Shown here piece by piece: positions 11,925 through 21,857 of a stretch of DNA of 64,000 nt. Location: positions 10,602,001 to 10,666,000 of the forward strand of contig OZ059898.1 in assembly GCA_964057225.1 (NCBI GenBank). Direction: 5' to 3'. The notes beneath the pieces were generated by a model. The model was not told the DNA's origin. It did no database searches and saw only the letters and a list, made by a program, of their open reading frames with translations. How positions within the stretch are numbered: the stretch's first letter is position 1; the number at the start of each line of letters is the position of its first letter. The position numbers were made by a program, and so were the translations under genes. This stretch comes from Auanema rhodensis (lineage: Eukaryota > Nematoda > Chromadorea > Rhabditida > Rhabditidae).

Positions 11925-12962
11925 TTATACATTTAAATTTTCTGCATCTATCCATTCATTAAAGTTGTCGGGATATCCACTCCATTTTACAAATACTTGA
12001 CGTTTACCGCTTCGAGTACGCTCTTTTAAAACTTTTTCTATATAGTACTTGTTACTGTTATTAGTAGCCAAGACAAGTTCAGGTTCGTAGAATATTCCCT
12101 TTATACGTTCACCATTATAATCTACAAGTTTATACACGGTTGGGTTTCCGGTTACAACCTCATCAATTGTGAACAGCTCCATTGTATATCCAGACTCGTA
12201 GCTTTTTTCAAAAGTACGCCGATTTTTGCTTATGCAAACAGTATCACCAATTTTGAAGCGGCTTTTAACAGCTGGTGCATATTCTTCAATGAATATATTT
12301 GCTTTAACATCAATGGGCCGCATTTTTATGGAGCGGTTGTAAGATTTGTTAATTCCTTCAACCAAATCATCTAGGATATCAATCCAACGATGATTATTCT
12401 TGTAATAGAGATATTTCATCATGCGTGTTTTTAAAGTTCTATTTGCTCGCTCCACCATTGCAGCCTTTTGTGGTGAACTTGTAGATCCGTGCAGTATGGC
12501 AAACTTTTTGAATAGTTTTTCACAATGACTATTATAAAACTCTGTGCCATTATCAGTAATCAACTGAATTGGTATAAAATTCTTGAATAAACTTTCAAAT
12601 GCACTAGCAACCTCTATACCACCTTTACATGCGTGTATAAACATCAATCATGGTCAACATGTAAGCATAGCCGTCGTTTAATTTTTTATATTTTTGCATA
12701 TCAACCAAATCTGCTTGCACTGTTAGAAATCGACCACATCCTCTAGTCTTTCTAGTCTGCATACGCATTCTGGTTGGTTTATGCCGTGTAAAAGTTCTTG
12801 CAAAAAATCATCAACTTGTACCTTTGAAATGCCATGTTTTCGTGCTTGCGATAATAAATTCTTGGCTGATGTATATAAAGCTGGATGTTTTATATCGTAA
12901 TAAATGCTCGCCAAAATATCATTTCCATAATCTAATGTAGAACCTTTTACGACCTTGGCCAT
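11925..12962 (-). pseudogene. Polinton retroviral-type integrase, frameshifted
   Basis: DDE integrase of the Polinton family, which inserts element DNA into the host genome. In order: an N-terminal helical/zinc-binding-like region (residues DYGND... and HPALYTSAKNLL, 12962-12790), the first catalytic Asp in VQADLVDM near 12705, the second in LITDNGTEF, the Glu in AAMVERANRTLK (33 residues between), then an SH3-like region and a C-terminal chromodomain (KWSGYPDNFNEWID). The frame breaks twice, near 12785 and near 12645, by single-base indels, so no full protein can be made. I start at the ATG 12960-12962, inside the C-terminus of the upstream gene (44-bp overlap). Polinton B carries the same two breaks. 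Confidence 0.88.
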
Positions 12963-13635
12963 TCTGTGAGTCTCCTTCTTGTGGTGTGTAATATGATTCG
13001 GCGGCAGTATCAAAAGTCTTTGACCTTTTACTTTTGAGTGTACGAACCGGTGATGGTGAATATCTAATAACAGCTTTACGATGACGAGGCGTTCTAGGTA
13101 ATATAGTAGAGTCCAAGTCTGTAACAGCCGGTTCAGCTTTAGTTACAACGTCAACTGAATCATTGTCAGCCGACTCTCTTCTAGTTTGTTTCTTGTTAGA
13201 ACTAGATACGCCTTTACTGGCTAAAAACTTTGACAAGACTGAAAATCCATTGGGCTCCGTTTTTGTTTCATCCAATACAAAATCTAAAATTTTTGTAATA
13301 TTCGTGTTTGGTACAGCCTCATTATTAATCACAAGTTGATTACTCTTGTTTGTGCGCACCTCTGGAAATTTCTCCCACAAATTGTTATACTTTCTTGGCA
13401 ACTTGTATTCTGGCAACAGAGGTGGATCAGCATTTTCCACTTGTACTGATATGGGCGCATCTATACTTTCTCTATAGTTTTTGAGACGAGCAATCAAGTC
13501 TTCGTATAGTTCAGCCTTTTTATAGTCGGGTATAGCTCTATTTTCTCGTAAAAGCTTGAGCTCTGCATCAAACTTGTCTATATTAATTGTTTCCTCGTCG
13601 ACAGGAATTAGTCGATACTTATGGTTGAGCTTCAT
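12919..13635 (-). CDS. Polinton protein, 238 aa (core/minor structural type)
   Basis: Intact 238-residue protein beginning at an ATG that overlaps the stop of the upstream 102-aa gene (ATGA arrangement). The N-terminus (KYRLIPVDEET) and a central LVINNEAVPNTNI motif followed by a predicted helix resemble a conserved Polinton protein often found beside the ATPase. The C-terminal third is rich in Ser, Arg, Lys and Thr (positions ~155-235), like a nucleic-acid-binding tail. The function is not established; a core or minor structural role is an inference from position and composition. An identical-looking copy is at 50259-50975. Confidence 0.7.
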   Translation of the reverse strand: MKLNHKYRLIPVDEETINIDKFDAELKLLRENRAIPDYKKAELYEDLIARLKNYRESIDAPISVQVENADPPLLPEYKLPRKYNNLWEKFPEVRTNKSNQLVINNEAVPNTNITKILDFVLDETKTEPNGFSVLSKFLASKGVSSSNKKQTRRESADNDSVDVVTKAEPAVTDLDSTILPRTPRHRKAVIRYSPSPVRTLKSKRSKTFDTAAESYYTPQEGDSQNGQGRKRFYIRLWK

Positions 13636-13940
13636 GATTTAAAACCAAAATAGGCAATACCACATGTAACTATTGTTTTCAATTGTTTGTGTGAACGCGT
13701 TGCCAATAATGATTTAGCCTTTTCCGGTGTGCGTATCAAAGCTAATTGACGTAATAATGAAGATATGGGCAAGAGGGTTTTATATTCCTTGTCAGTTAAA
13801 AGAAAATTATTATTTTTCACAATATTAAATACAATTTCAACAATAATTTCAATTTGTGCAAAAGAAAATGAGGAAACAGAACAAGGAGTTTTGGCGCAAG
13901 AAGACAAAAAGTTGAAATTTGACAAAATACGACCACTCAT
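13632..13940 (-). CDS. Small Polinton protein, 102 aa
   Basis: A 102-residue protein with a low-complexity Ser/Cys-rich start, then a helical region: IVFNIVKNNNFLLTDKEYK, then a basic LLRQLAL segment, ending in a hydrophobic GIAYFGFKS. This layout (an N-V-x-K-N-x-x-L-T motif, then LRxLA, then a hydrophobic tail) resembles a small protein commonly found between ATPase and integrase in metazoan Polintons. Its role is unknown; a virion core or membrane-active peptide is possible. It lies 12 bp after the ATPase stop and overlaps the next gene by 4 bp, so the four minus-strand genes look like one transcription unit. Confidence 0.6.
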   Translation of the reverse strand: MSGRILSNFNFLSSCAKTPCSVSSFSFAQIEIIVEIVFNIVKNNNFLLTDKEYKTLLPISSLLRQLALIRTPEKAKSLLATRSHKQLKTIVTCGIAYFGFKS

Positions 13941-13952
13941 TGAACAAGCACT

Positions 13953-14600
13953 TTAAACACTAAACACATTTCTGGCAACATAAACAATAGGGTTCTCCGC
14001 TGTTATATCAGATAGTATACGCTGCTTCTCACTTGTTAAAGGATGATTGTCAATCAGTAAATGACTATAGGGAGTAGACATTGCATCATCATACGCCTCT
14101 AGAGCATTTTTGAAACGTGGCCCAAATAATTGCTGCAGACAATTACGTATTTGTAATATATCTGAATGACTTTTCATCAGTATTATATATGTACTATTGA
14201 TTCGACTGGTCCTGTCCAGTTGAAATGCCGCTTGCACAAGATTAAACACTGCCAAATTCCAGTGATGAGCCCATACTGTAAAAATGTTGTTGAGTAATTC
14301 CTTTGCTGCTTTATTCGATGAAAAAAAGTTCATCAAATCATCCAGCACTAGTATAGTATTTACTCCCTTTTGTTCTTTTATCAAATCAGGATCAGGAGGC
14401 CCTTGAATAATTATTAAACGCTCATCATTTATTGGTACACCTGACGATGACCCACATTGACTGAACCAGAATATTCTATCAATGGGGACGTTGAAAAACT
14501 TTTCAGTATTTTCACATATGTGCTTTATGAGGGTTGTTTTACCGCATTGGGTAGCACCTATTACAGTTGTCTGACTGGGTAGTTTGAAGCTGAAAACCAT
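13953..14600 (-). CDS. Polinton genome-packaging ATPase (FtsK/HerA type), 215 aa
   Basis: P-loop ATPase thought to pump Polinton DNA into capsids. Walker A is GATQCGKT (residues 15-22); Walker B is ILVLDD (83-88). A polar Asn/Gln segment (FNLVQAAFQLD, about 119-129) fits sensor or arginine-finger regions of the family. The start is the ATG at 14598-14600, giving MVFSFKLPSQ; a longer upstream frame lacks an ATG. At 215 residues this is the usual Polinton ATPase length. It is the only full-length ATPase of the three in fragment A. It diverges from the penton-like gene across a 79-bp intergenic region that must hold both promoters. Confidence 0.92.
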   Translation of the reverse strand: MVFSFKLPSQTTVIGATQCGKTTLIKHICENTEKFFNVPIDRIFWFSQCGSSSGVPINDERLIIIQGPPDPDLIKEQKGVNTILVLDDLMNFFSSNKAAKELLNNIFTVWAHHWNLAVFNLVQAAFQLDRTSRINSTYIILMKSHSDILQIRNCLQQLFGPRFKNALEAYDDAMSTPYSHLLIDNHPLTSEKQRILSDITAENPIVYVARNVFSV

Positions 14601-14679
14601 AATCAACCACTCGTAAATGTACCTAAAATGCAAATGATTTCATTTGCAATAGTGTACACGTATCAAGTGGTGGTTTGTC
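14601..14679. promoter_or_regulatory. Divergent promoter region, ATPase / penton-like gene
   Basis: These 79 bp separate two divergently transcribed genes. The inverted element ATGCAAATGATTTCATTTGCA (centred near 14639, with the octamer-like ATGCAAAT in both orientations) is a striking near-palindrome. No TATA box is obvious. The region is kept in every tandem copy (16395-16473, 18191-18269, 51941-52019, 53735-53813). Confidence 0.5.
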
Positions 14680-15851
14680 ATGGATGATTTTTACATTACT
14701 CTTCCATCATCAGTTGACTCTGAAAAAAGTAATACATCATCAGTGTTTCTTACCAGATTACCTGAAACACTAAGGCTACGCAATAATAGATATTGCATTG
14801 GGCTGACAGACATCATTTTTCCTTGTTCTATATTAAATGTTCAAAAAGATTTATCTTATACACTACGTTTTTCCAATAGAAAATTTATTCTACACTTGCC
14901 TAAAGGCAACTATGCAAATGGTGATGAAATAATACGCGGAATCAATGCTGGAAGAGAATCATTTATCGCCAACAATACAAAGCCTCTTGGAGCTGAGGAA
15001 GAAGCACGTATAAAAAGTTTAATGGATAAAGATGAAGATGTAAAAAAATGGTATAATAATCGCCAGGCTGAGGCTAAGCTAGTGGAGGAAATGCTCGCAG
15101 ACGCCACATTTCAGTTTAACAAAACATTGCAGCGCATAGAGTTTGTAACAAGCAAGCGACTATTAATGAATGCAACGCTTGGTGATGATTTTGCATATTT
15201 TCTTGGTTTTGAAAATAAAAACATCAACGATACAATAATAGCCAGGCGTCCCATTGATTTTTCAAATAACATTAATACAATGTATATATTGGCTGGACAG
15301 TTCCTTACTCTCCAGACCTTGCCCCAACAGATTTTCATCTGTTTAGGTCAATGGAGCATAGTTTAAGGGGAGAGAACTTCAAAAATATACAGGAAGTTGA
15401 AACCTTTGTGAAAAATTTTTTTGCATCAAAAAATAAAGTTTTTTTCAGGAAAGGTATCAGAAGTTTGAGAGACAGATGGGAGAAGGTTATCGCAAAGAAC
15501 GGCGAATACTAAAAATAATAAATTTTTTTCTCTCAATATGTTTTTTTGACTATTTTATGGGCTTGGGTGGGGGGGGCCGGGAATCAATGCAACCACCTAA
15601 TATATTGTGATATTGTAGAATATTCCATTCTTGGTAATGTGAAAGCTAATTTACTTGCATGTTTACCTGTACCACCTCCTACTGAATTTGGTAAAATGAT
15701 TGCCAAAACATTTAATCCTATTCGTTATGTACCAATCACTAGACAAACACTCGATACCATACGTATTGAAATTTTAGATGAATTTGGTCGTCCTATGCAA
15801 TTTAATTATGGTTCTACAGTTGTTACATTGCATGTTAAAAATATGAAATAA
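14680..15851 (+). pseudogene. Polinton penton-like (minor capsid) gene, split by a mariner remnant, copy A1
   Basis: The N-terminus MDDFYITLPSSVDS, the TRLPETLRL strand and the C-terminal ILDEFGRPMQFNYGS are typical of the Polinton minor capsid (penton, single jelly-roll) family; assignment is from family resemblance. Coding parts are 14680-15288 (203 codons) and 15603-15851 (82 codons and stop), about 285 residues in all. Between them sits a 312-bp mariner remnant with a TA duplication. Read straight through, it adds 25 foreign residues and a stop at 15366. The remnant plus one TA is a clean interruption that does not shift the frame of the flanks. Confidence 0.82.
15289..15600 (+). mobile_element. 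Mariner transposon remnant, transposase C-terminus
   Basis: The frame 15303-15512 encodes the end of a mariner transposase: PYSPDLAPTDFHLF contains the last catalytic Asp of the DD34D triad, followed by RSMEHSL and RWEKVIAKNGEY then stop. The right end, read inward, is TTAGGTGGTTGCA, like mariner inverted repeats, and TA flanks both sides. The 5' part with the first two catalytic residues is missing, so this is a deletion derivative. It interrupts the penton-like gene. Confidence 0.88.
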
Positions 15852-15990
15852 ACGTTTTATTCAACAGTTATACAATACCACATTTTTATTTTCGAAGGTT
15901 TAAAAGATAGTTTAGGGCAGTTTTGTTTGTCAATCACCTATAGCCCAAAATCTCATCAATGCCGGAAGAAACGCCTTATCCAGTGCTGTA
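15852..15990. other. Junction between tandem units: zinc-finger gene tail plus a ~60-bp piece of unknown origin
   Basis: 15852-15930 equals the last codons and 3' flank of the minus-strand zinc-finger gene that follows the penton-like gene in Polinton B (54986-55064). 15931-15990 matches nothing else that I can see in the window. At 15991 ATPase sequence resumes. The junction recurs between later units (17648-17786, 19440-19578, 53192-53330). Confidence 0.7.
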
Positions 15991-16394
15991 AGCATTCGAC
16001 TGGTCCTGTCCAGTTGAAATGCCGCTTGCACAAGATTAAACACTGCCAAATTCCAGTGATGAGCCCATACTGTAAAAATGTTGTTGAGTAATTCCTTTGC
16101 TGCTTTATTCGATGAAAAAAAGTTCATCAAATCATCCAGCACTAGTATAGTATTTACTCCCTTTTGTTCTTTTATCAAATCAGGATCAGGAGGCCCTTGA
16201 ATAATTATTAAACGCTCATCATTTATTGGTACACCTGACGATGACCCACATTGACTGAACCAGAATATTCTATCAATGGGGACGTTGAAAAACTTTTCAG
16301 TATTTTCACATATGTGCTTTATGAGGGTTGTTTTACCGCATTGGGTAGCACCTATTACAGTTGTCTGACTGGGTAGTTTGAAGCTGAAAACCAT
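15930..16394 (-). pseudogene. Packaging ATPase, C-terminally truncated, copy A2
   Basis: Residues 1-133 equal the full ATPase, including Walker A and B, and end at QLDRTSR. Then 21 residues from the unknown junction piece (MLTALDKAFLPA...) lead to a stop. The last 82 residues of the native protein are gone. The frame is open, so a stable shortened protein is conceivable, but the shared breakpoint points to a duplication scar. Confidence 0.85.
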
Positions 16395-16473
16395 AATCAA
16401 CCACTCGTAAATGTACCTAAAATGCAAATGATTTCATTTGCAATAGTGTACACGTATCAAGTGGTGGTTTGTC

Positions 16474-17647
16474 ATGGATGATTTTTACATTACTCTTCCA
16501 TCATCAGTTGACTCTGAAAAAAGTAATACATCATCAGTGTTTCTTACCAGATTACCTGAAACACTAAGGCTACGCAATAATAGATATTGCATTGGGCTGA
16601 CAGACATCATTTTTCCTTGTTCTATATTAAATGTTCAAAAAGATTTATCTTATACACTACGTTTTTCCAATAGAAAATTTATTCTACACTTGCCTAAAGG
16701 CAACTATGCAAATGGTGATGAAATAATACGCGGAATCAATGCTGGAAGAGAATCATTTATCGCCAACAATACAAAGCCTCTTGGAGCTGAGGAAGAAGCA
16801 CGTATAAAAAGTTTAATGGATAAAGATGAAGATGTAAAAAAATGGTATAATAATCGCCAGGCTGAGGCTAAGCTAGTGGAGGAAATGCTCGCAGACGCCA
16901 CATTTCAGTTTAACAAAACATTGCAGCGCATAGAGTTTGTAACAAGCAAGCGACTATTAATGAATGCAACGCTTGGTGATGATTTTGCATATTTTCTTGG
17001 TTTTGAAAATAAAAACATCAACGATACAATAATAGCCAGGCGTCCCATTGATTTTTCAAATAACATTAATACAATGTATATATTGGCTGGACAGTTCCTT
17101 ACTCTCCAGACCTTGCCCCAACAGATTTTCATCTGTTTAGGTCAATGGAGCATAGTTTAAGGGGAGAGAACTTCAAAAATATACAGGAAGTTGAAACCTT
17201 TGTGAAAAATTTTTTTGCATCAAAAAATAAAGTTTTTTTCAGGAAAGGTATCAGAAGTTTGAGAGACAGATGGGAGAAGGTTATCGCAAAGAACGGCGAA
17301 TACTAAAAATAATAAATTTTTTTCTCTCAATATGTTTTTTTGACTATTTTATGGGCTTGGGTGGGGGGGGGGCCGGGAATCAATGCAACCACCTAATATA
17401 TTGTGATATTGTAGAATATTCCATTCTTGGTAATGTGAAAGCTAATTTACTTGCATGTTTACCTGTACCACCTCCTACTGAATTTGGTAAAATGATTGCC
17501 AAAACATTTAATCCTATTCGTTATGTACCAATCACTAGACAAACACTCGATACCATACGTATTGAAATTTTAGATGAATTTGGTCGTCCTATGCAATTTA
17601 ATTATGGTTCTACAGTTGTTACATTGCATGTTAAAAATATGAAATAA
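16474..17647 (+). pseudogene. Penton-like gene with mariner remnant, copy A2
   Basis: Second tandem copy, 1794 bp after A1. The coding sequence before the mariner remnant reads the same as A1. The poly-G run near the right end of the remnant is two bases longer, which changes which downstream frame is open. The second half of the gene (17399-17647) is intact. Confidence 0.82.
17083..17396 (+). mobile_element. Mariner transposon remnant (copy A2)
   Basis: Same insertion as at 15289-15600, at the same TA, 314 bp because of a longer G run. Shared position and internal deletion show it was copied with the unit and did not insert independently. Confidence 0.88.
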
Positions 17648-17725
17648 ACGTTTTATTCAACAGTTATACAATACCACATTTTTATTTTCGAAGGTTTAAA
17701 AGATAGTTTAGGGCAGTTTTGTTTG

Positions 17726-18190
17726 TCAATCACCTATAGCCCAAAATCTCATCAATGCCGGAAGAAACGCCTTATCCAGTGCTGTAAGCATTCGACTGGT
17801 CCTGTCCAGTTGAAATGCCGCTTGCACAAGATTAAACACTGCCAAATTCCAGTGATGAGCCCATACTGTAAAAATGTTGTTGAGTAATTCCTTTGCTGCT
17901 TTATTCGATGAAAAAAAGTTCATCAAATCATCCAGCACTAGTATAGTATTTACTCCCTTTTGTTCTTTTATCAAATCAGGATCAGGAGGCCCTTGAATAA
18001 TTATTAAACGCTCATCATTTATTGGTACACCTGACGATGACCCACATTGACTGAACCAGAATATTCTATCAATGGGGACGTTGAAAAACTTTTCAGTATT
18101 TTCACATATGTGCTTTATGAGGGTTGTTTTACCGCATTGGGTAGCACCTATTACAGTTGTCTGACTGGGTAGTTTGAAGCTGAAAACCAT
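17726..18190 (-). pseudogene. Packaging ATPase, truncated, copy A3-side
   Basis: Same truncated 154-residue form as at 15930-16394: native residues 1-133 with both Walker motifs, then the foreign 21-residue tail. It belongs to the third tandem unit, divergent from the penton-like copy at 18270. Confidence 0.85.
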
Positions 18191-18269
18191 AATCAACCAC
18201 TCGTAAATGTACCTAAAATGCAAATGATTTCATTTGCAATAGTGTACACGTATCAAGTGGTGGTTTGTC

Positions 18270-19439
18270 ATGGATGATTTTTACATTACTCTTCCATCAT
18301 CAGTTGACTCTGAAAAAAGTAATACATCATCAGTGTTTCTTACCAGATTACCTGAAACACTAAGGCTACGCAATAATAGATATTGCATTGGGCTGACAGA
18401 CATCATTTTTCCTTGTTCTATATTAAATGTTCAAAAAGATTTATCTTATACACTACGTTTTTCCAATAGAAAATTTATTCTACACTTGCCTAAAGGCAAC
18501 TATGCAAATGGTGATGAAATAATACGCGGAATCAATGCTGGAAGAGAATCATTTATCGCCAACAATACAAAGCCTCTTGGAGCTGAGGAAGAAGCACGTA
18601 TAAAAAGTTTAATGGATAAAGATGAAGATGTAAAAAAATGGTATAATAATCGCCAGGCTGAGGCTAAGCTAGTGGAGGAAATGCTCGCAGACGCCACATT
18701 TCAGTTTAACAAAACATTGCAGCGCATAGAGTTTGTAACAAGCAAGCGACTATTAATGAATGCAACGCTTGGTGATGATTTTGCATATTTTCTTGGTTTT
18801 GAAAATAAAAACATCAACGATACAATAATAGCCAGGCGTCCCATTGATTTTTCAAATAACATTAATACAATGTATATATTGGCTGGACAGTTCCTTACTC
18901 TCCAGACCTTGCCCCAACAGATTTTCATCTGTTTAGGTCAATGGAGCATAGTTTAAGGGGAGAGAACTTCAAAAATATACAGGAAGTTGAAACCTTTGTG
19001 AAAAATTTTTTTGCATCAAAAAATAAAGTTTTTTTCAGGAAAGGTATCAGAAGTTTGAGAGACAGATGGGAGAAGGTTATCGCAAAGAACGGCGAATACT
19101 AAAAATAATAAATTTTTTTCTCTCAATATGTTTTTTTGACTATTTTATGGGCTTGGGGGGGGGGCCGGGAATCAATGCAACCACCTAATATATTGAGATA
19201 TTGTAGAATATTCCATTCTTGGTAATGTGAAAGCTAATTTACTTGCATGTTTACCTGTACCACCTCCTACTGAATTTGGTAAAATGATTGCCAAAACATT
19301 TAATCCTATTCGTTATGTACCAATCACTAGACAAACACTCGATACCATACGTATTGAAATTTTAGATGAATTTGGTCGTCCTATGCAATTTAATTATGGT
19401 TCTACAGTTGTTACATTGCATGTTAAAAATATGAAATAA
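18270..19439 (+). pseudogene. Penton-like gene with mariner remnant, copy A3
   Basis: Third tandem copy, 1796 bp after the second. Beyond the mariner remnant the second coding half begins TAT TGA instead of TAT TGT, so a Cys codon has become a stop. Copy B1 (52020-53191) has the same change while A1, A2 and B2 do not, linking A3 to B1 by descent or conversion. Confidence 0.82.
18879..19188 (+). mobile_element. Mariner transposon remnant (copy A3)
   Basis: Same insertion and internal deletion as in the other units; 310 bp with a shorter G run. Confidence 0.88.
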
Positions 19440-19517
19440 ACGTTTTATTCAACAGTTATACAATACCACATTTTTATTTTCGAAGGTTTAAAAGATAGTT
19501 TAGGGCAGTTTTGTTTG

Positions 19518-19899
19518 TCAATCACCTATAGCCCAAAATCTCATCAATGCCGGAAGAAACGCCTTATCCAGTGCTGTAAGCATTCGACTGGTCCTGTCCA
19601 GTTGAAATGCCGCTTGCACAAGATTAAACACTGCCAAATTCCAGTGATGAGCCCATACTGTAAAAATGTTGTTGAGTAATTCCTTTGCTGCTTTATTCGA
19701 TGAAAAAAAGTTCATCAAATCATCCAGCACTAGTATAGTATTTACTCCCTTTTGTTTTTTTATCAAATCAGGATCAGGAGGCCCTTGAATAATTATTAAA
19801 CGCTCATCATTTATTGGTACACCTGACGATGACCCACATTGACTGAACCAGAATATTCTATCAATGGAGACGTTGAAAAACTTTTCAGTATTTTCACAT
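19518..19899 (-). pseudogene. Packaging ATPase fragment cut at the satellite junction
   Basis: Contains residues from CENTEKFF onward with Walker B, then the foreign tail, but Walker A is lost because the element ends at 19899 where satellite begins. It carries two missense differences from the other copies: Val to Ile/Ser-type change near FFNVS and Glu to Lys in LIKKQK. It cannot be active. Confidence 0.88.
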
Positions 19900-20518
19900 T
19901 TCACAAAAATCAAAGAGAAACACTTCTTGTTTACTTATTTGATTATAATACTTGAAATTCCAAAAACAGTAGAATAAAATTGAGAAAGCGACAAAAACAG
20001 TTGAACGATTTGAAGAGAATTGTAAGTATTAGAAAAAAATTAAAGTTTAGCTCTCTCTACTATTTAATGATTGTCGGCTAAAATATGGTAACAGTTTTTA
20101 TTAAAAGTTTCCATGATTAAGATTAAACAAAGAAAAAAAATCAAAGAGAAACACTTCTTGTTTTCTAATTTGATTATAACACTTGAAATTCCAACAAAAG
20201 TAAAGTAAAACTATTCAAGCGAGTAAGACTGTTGAACGATTTGAAGACAATTGTAAGTTGAAGAAAAAAATTAAAGTTTAGCTCCCTCTACTATTAACTG
20301 ATTGTCGGCTAAAATATGGTAACAGTTTTTATTAAAAGTTTCCATGACTAAGATTAAACAAAGAAGAAAAATCAAAGAGAAACACTTCTTGTTTCCTAAT
20401 TTGATTATAACACTTGAAATTCCAACAAAAGTAAAGTAAAACTGTTAAAGCGAGTAAAACTGTTGAACTAAAACAGTCTTTATAAAATATAAATGATATT
20501 TTTTTATAAAAATGAAGT

Positions 20519-20589
20519 TGCATCGGCCGGGAATCGAACCCGGGTCGCCCGCGTGGCAGGCGAGCATTCTACCACTGAACCACCGATGC
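20519..20589 (-). tRNA. tRNA-Gly(GCC)
   Basis: Intact 71-nt copy on the minus strand: GCATCGG acceptor, GCC anticodon, complete T arm. A short T run follows its 3' end, as in the plus-strand copies. Confidence 0.95.
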
Positions 20590-21152
20590 TTCGAAAATGT
20601 TAGATTGTTTCCGAAAAATTATGAAAAGTCAAGTTCTACTGATTTGAAGAGAATTGTAAGTTTTAGAAAAGAATTAAAGTTCAGCTATCTCTACTATTAA
20701 CTGATTATCGGCTAAAATAAGGTAACAGTTTTTATTGAAAGTTTCCATGATTAAGATTAAACAAAGAAAAAAAATCAAAGAGAAACACTTCTTGTTTACT
20801 TATTTGATTATAATACTTGAAATTCCAAAAACAGTAGAATAAAATAGAGAAAGCGACGAAAAAAGTTGAGCGATTTGAAGACAATTGTAAGTTTAAGAAA
20901 AAAAATAAAGTTTAGCTCTCTCTACTATTAACTGATTGTCGGCTGAAATATGGTAACAGTTTTTATTAAAAGTTTCCATGATTAAGATTAAACAAAGAAA
21001 AAAAATCAAAGAGAAACACTTCTTGTTTCCTAATTTGATTATAACACTTGAAATTCCAACAAAAGTAAAGTAAAACTGTTAAAGCGAGTAAAACTGTTGA
21101 ACTAAAACAGTCTTTATAAAATATAAATGATATTTTTTTATAAAAATGAAGT

Positions 21153-21223
21153 TGCATCGGCCGGGAATCGAACCCGGGTCGCCCGCGTGGCAGGCGAGCA
21201 TTCTACCACTGAACCACCGATGC
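21153..21223 (-). tRNA. tRNA-Gly(GCC)
   Basis: Intact 71-nt copy, 634 bp from its neighbour, with the same flanks. Confidence 0.95.
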
Positions 21224-21786
21224 TTCGAAAATGTTAGATTGTTTCCGAAAAATTATGAAAAGTCAAGTTCTACTGATTTGAAGAGAATTGTAAGTTTTAG
21301 AAAAGAATTAAAGTTCAGCTATCTCTACTATTAACTGATTATCGGCTAAAATAAGGTAACAGTTTTTATTGAAAGTTTCCATGATTAAGATTAAACAAAT
21401 TAAAAAAATCAAAGAGAAACACTTCTTGTTTACTTATTTGATTATAATACTTGAAATTCCAAAAACAGTAGAATAAAATAGAGAAAGCGACGAAAAAAGT
21501 TGAGCGATTTGAAGACAATTGTAAGTTTGAGAAAAAAAATAAAGTTTAGCTCTCTCTACTATTAACTGATTGTCGGCTGAAATATGGTAACAGTTTTTAT
21601 TAAAAGTTTCCATGATTAAGATTAAACAAAGAAAAAAAATCAAAGAGAAACACTTCTTGTTTCCTAATTTGATTATAACACTTGAAATTCCAACAAAAGT
21701 AAAGTAAAACTGTTAAAGCGAGTAAAACTGTTGAACTAAAACAGTCTTTATAAAATATAAATGATATTTTTTTATAAAAATGAAGT

Positions 21787-21857
21787 TGCATCGGCCGGGA
21801 ATCGAACCCGGGTCGCCCGCGTGGCAGGCGAGCATTCTACCACTGAACCACCGATGC
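21787..21857 (-). tRNA. tRNA-Gly(GCC)
   Basis: Intact 71-nt copy, again at 634-bp spacing. Confidence 0.95.

Larger units (their letters stand above)
11592..19899. mobile_element. Polinton (Maverick) fragment A
   Basis: Contains a chromodomain integrase, two small Polinton-type proteins, an FtsK/HerA-type packaging ATPase and a penton-like gene in the same order as Polinton B (46766 onward). 11925-15851 matches 49265-53191 at a constant shift of 37340 bp. Both ends are cut abruptly inside genes: on the left within the Cys-rich gene's second exon, on the right within a third ATPase copy. No terminal inverted repeat is present. The outer DNA on both sides is tRNA-Gly satellite, in opposite orientations. 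No major capsid gene, protease or polymerase lies in this fragment. Confidence 0.9.

Noticed and set aside
13765-13956. Plus-strand 63-codon frame overlapping the 102-aa gene
   Set aside because: The minus-strand gene has an ATG, couples to its neighbours by overlap and resembles known Polinton proteins.
14910-15338. Minus-strand frames inside the penton-like gene
   Set aside because: Antisense shadows of a better supported coding strand; they repeat in each tandem copy only because the gene does.
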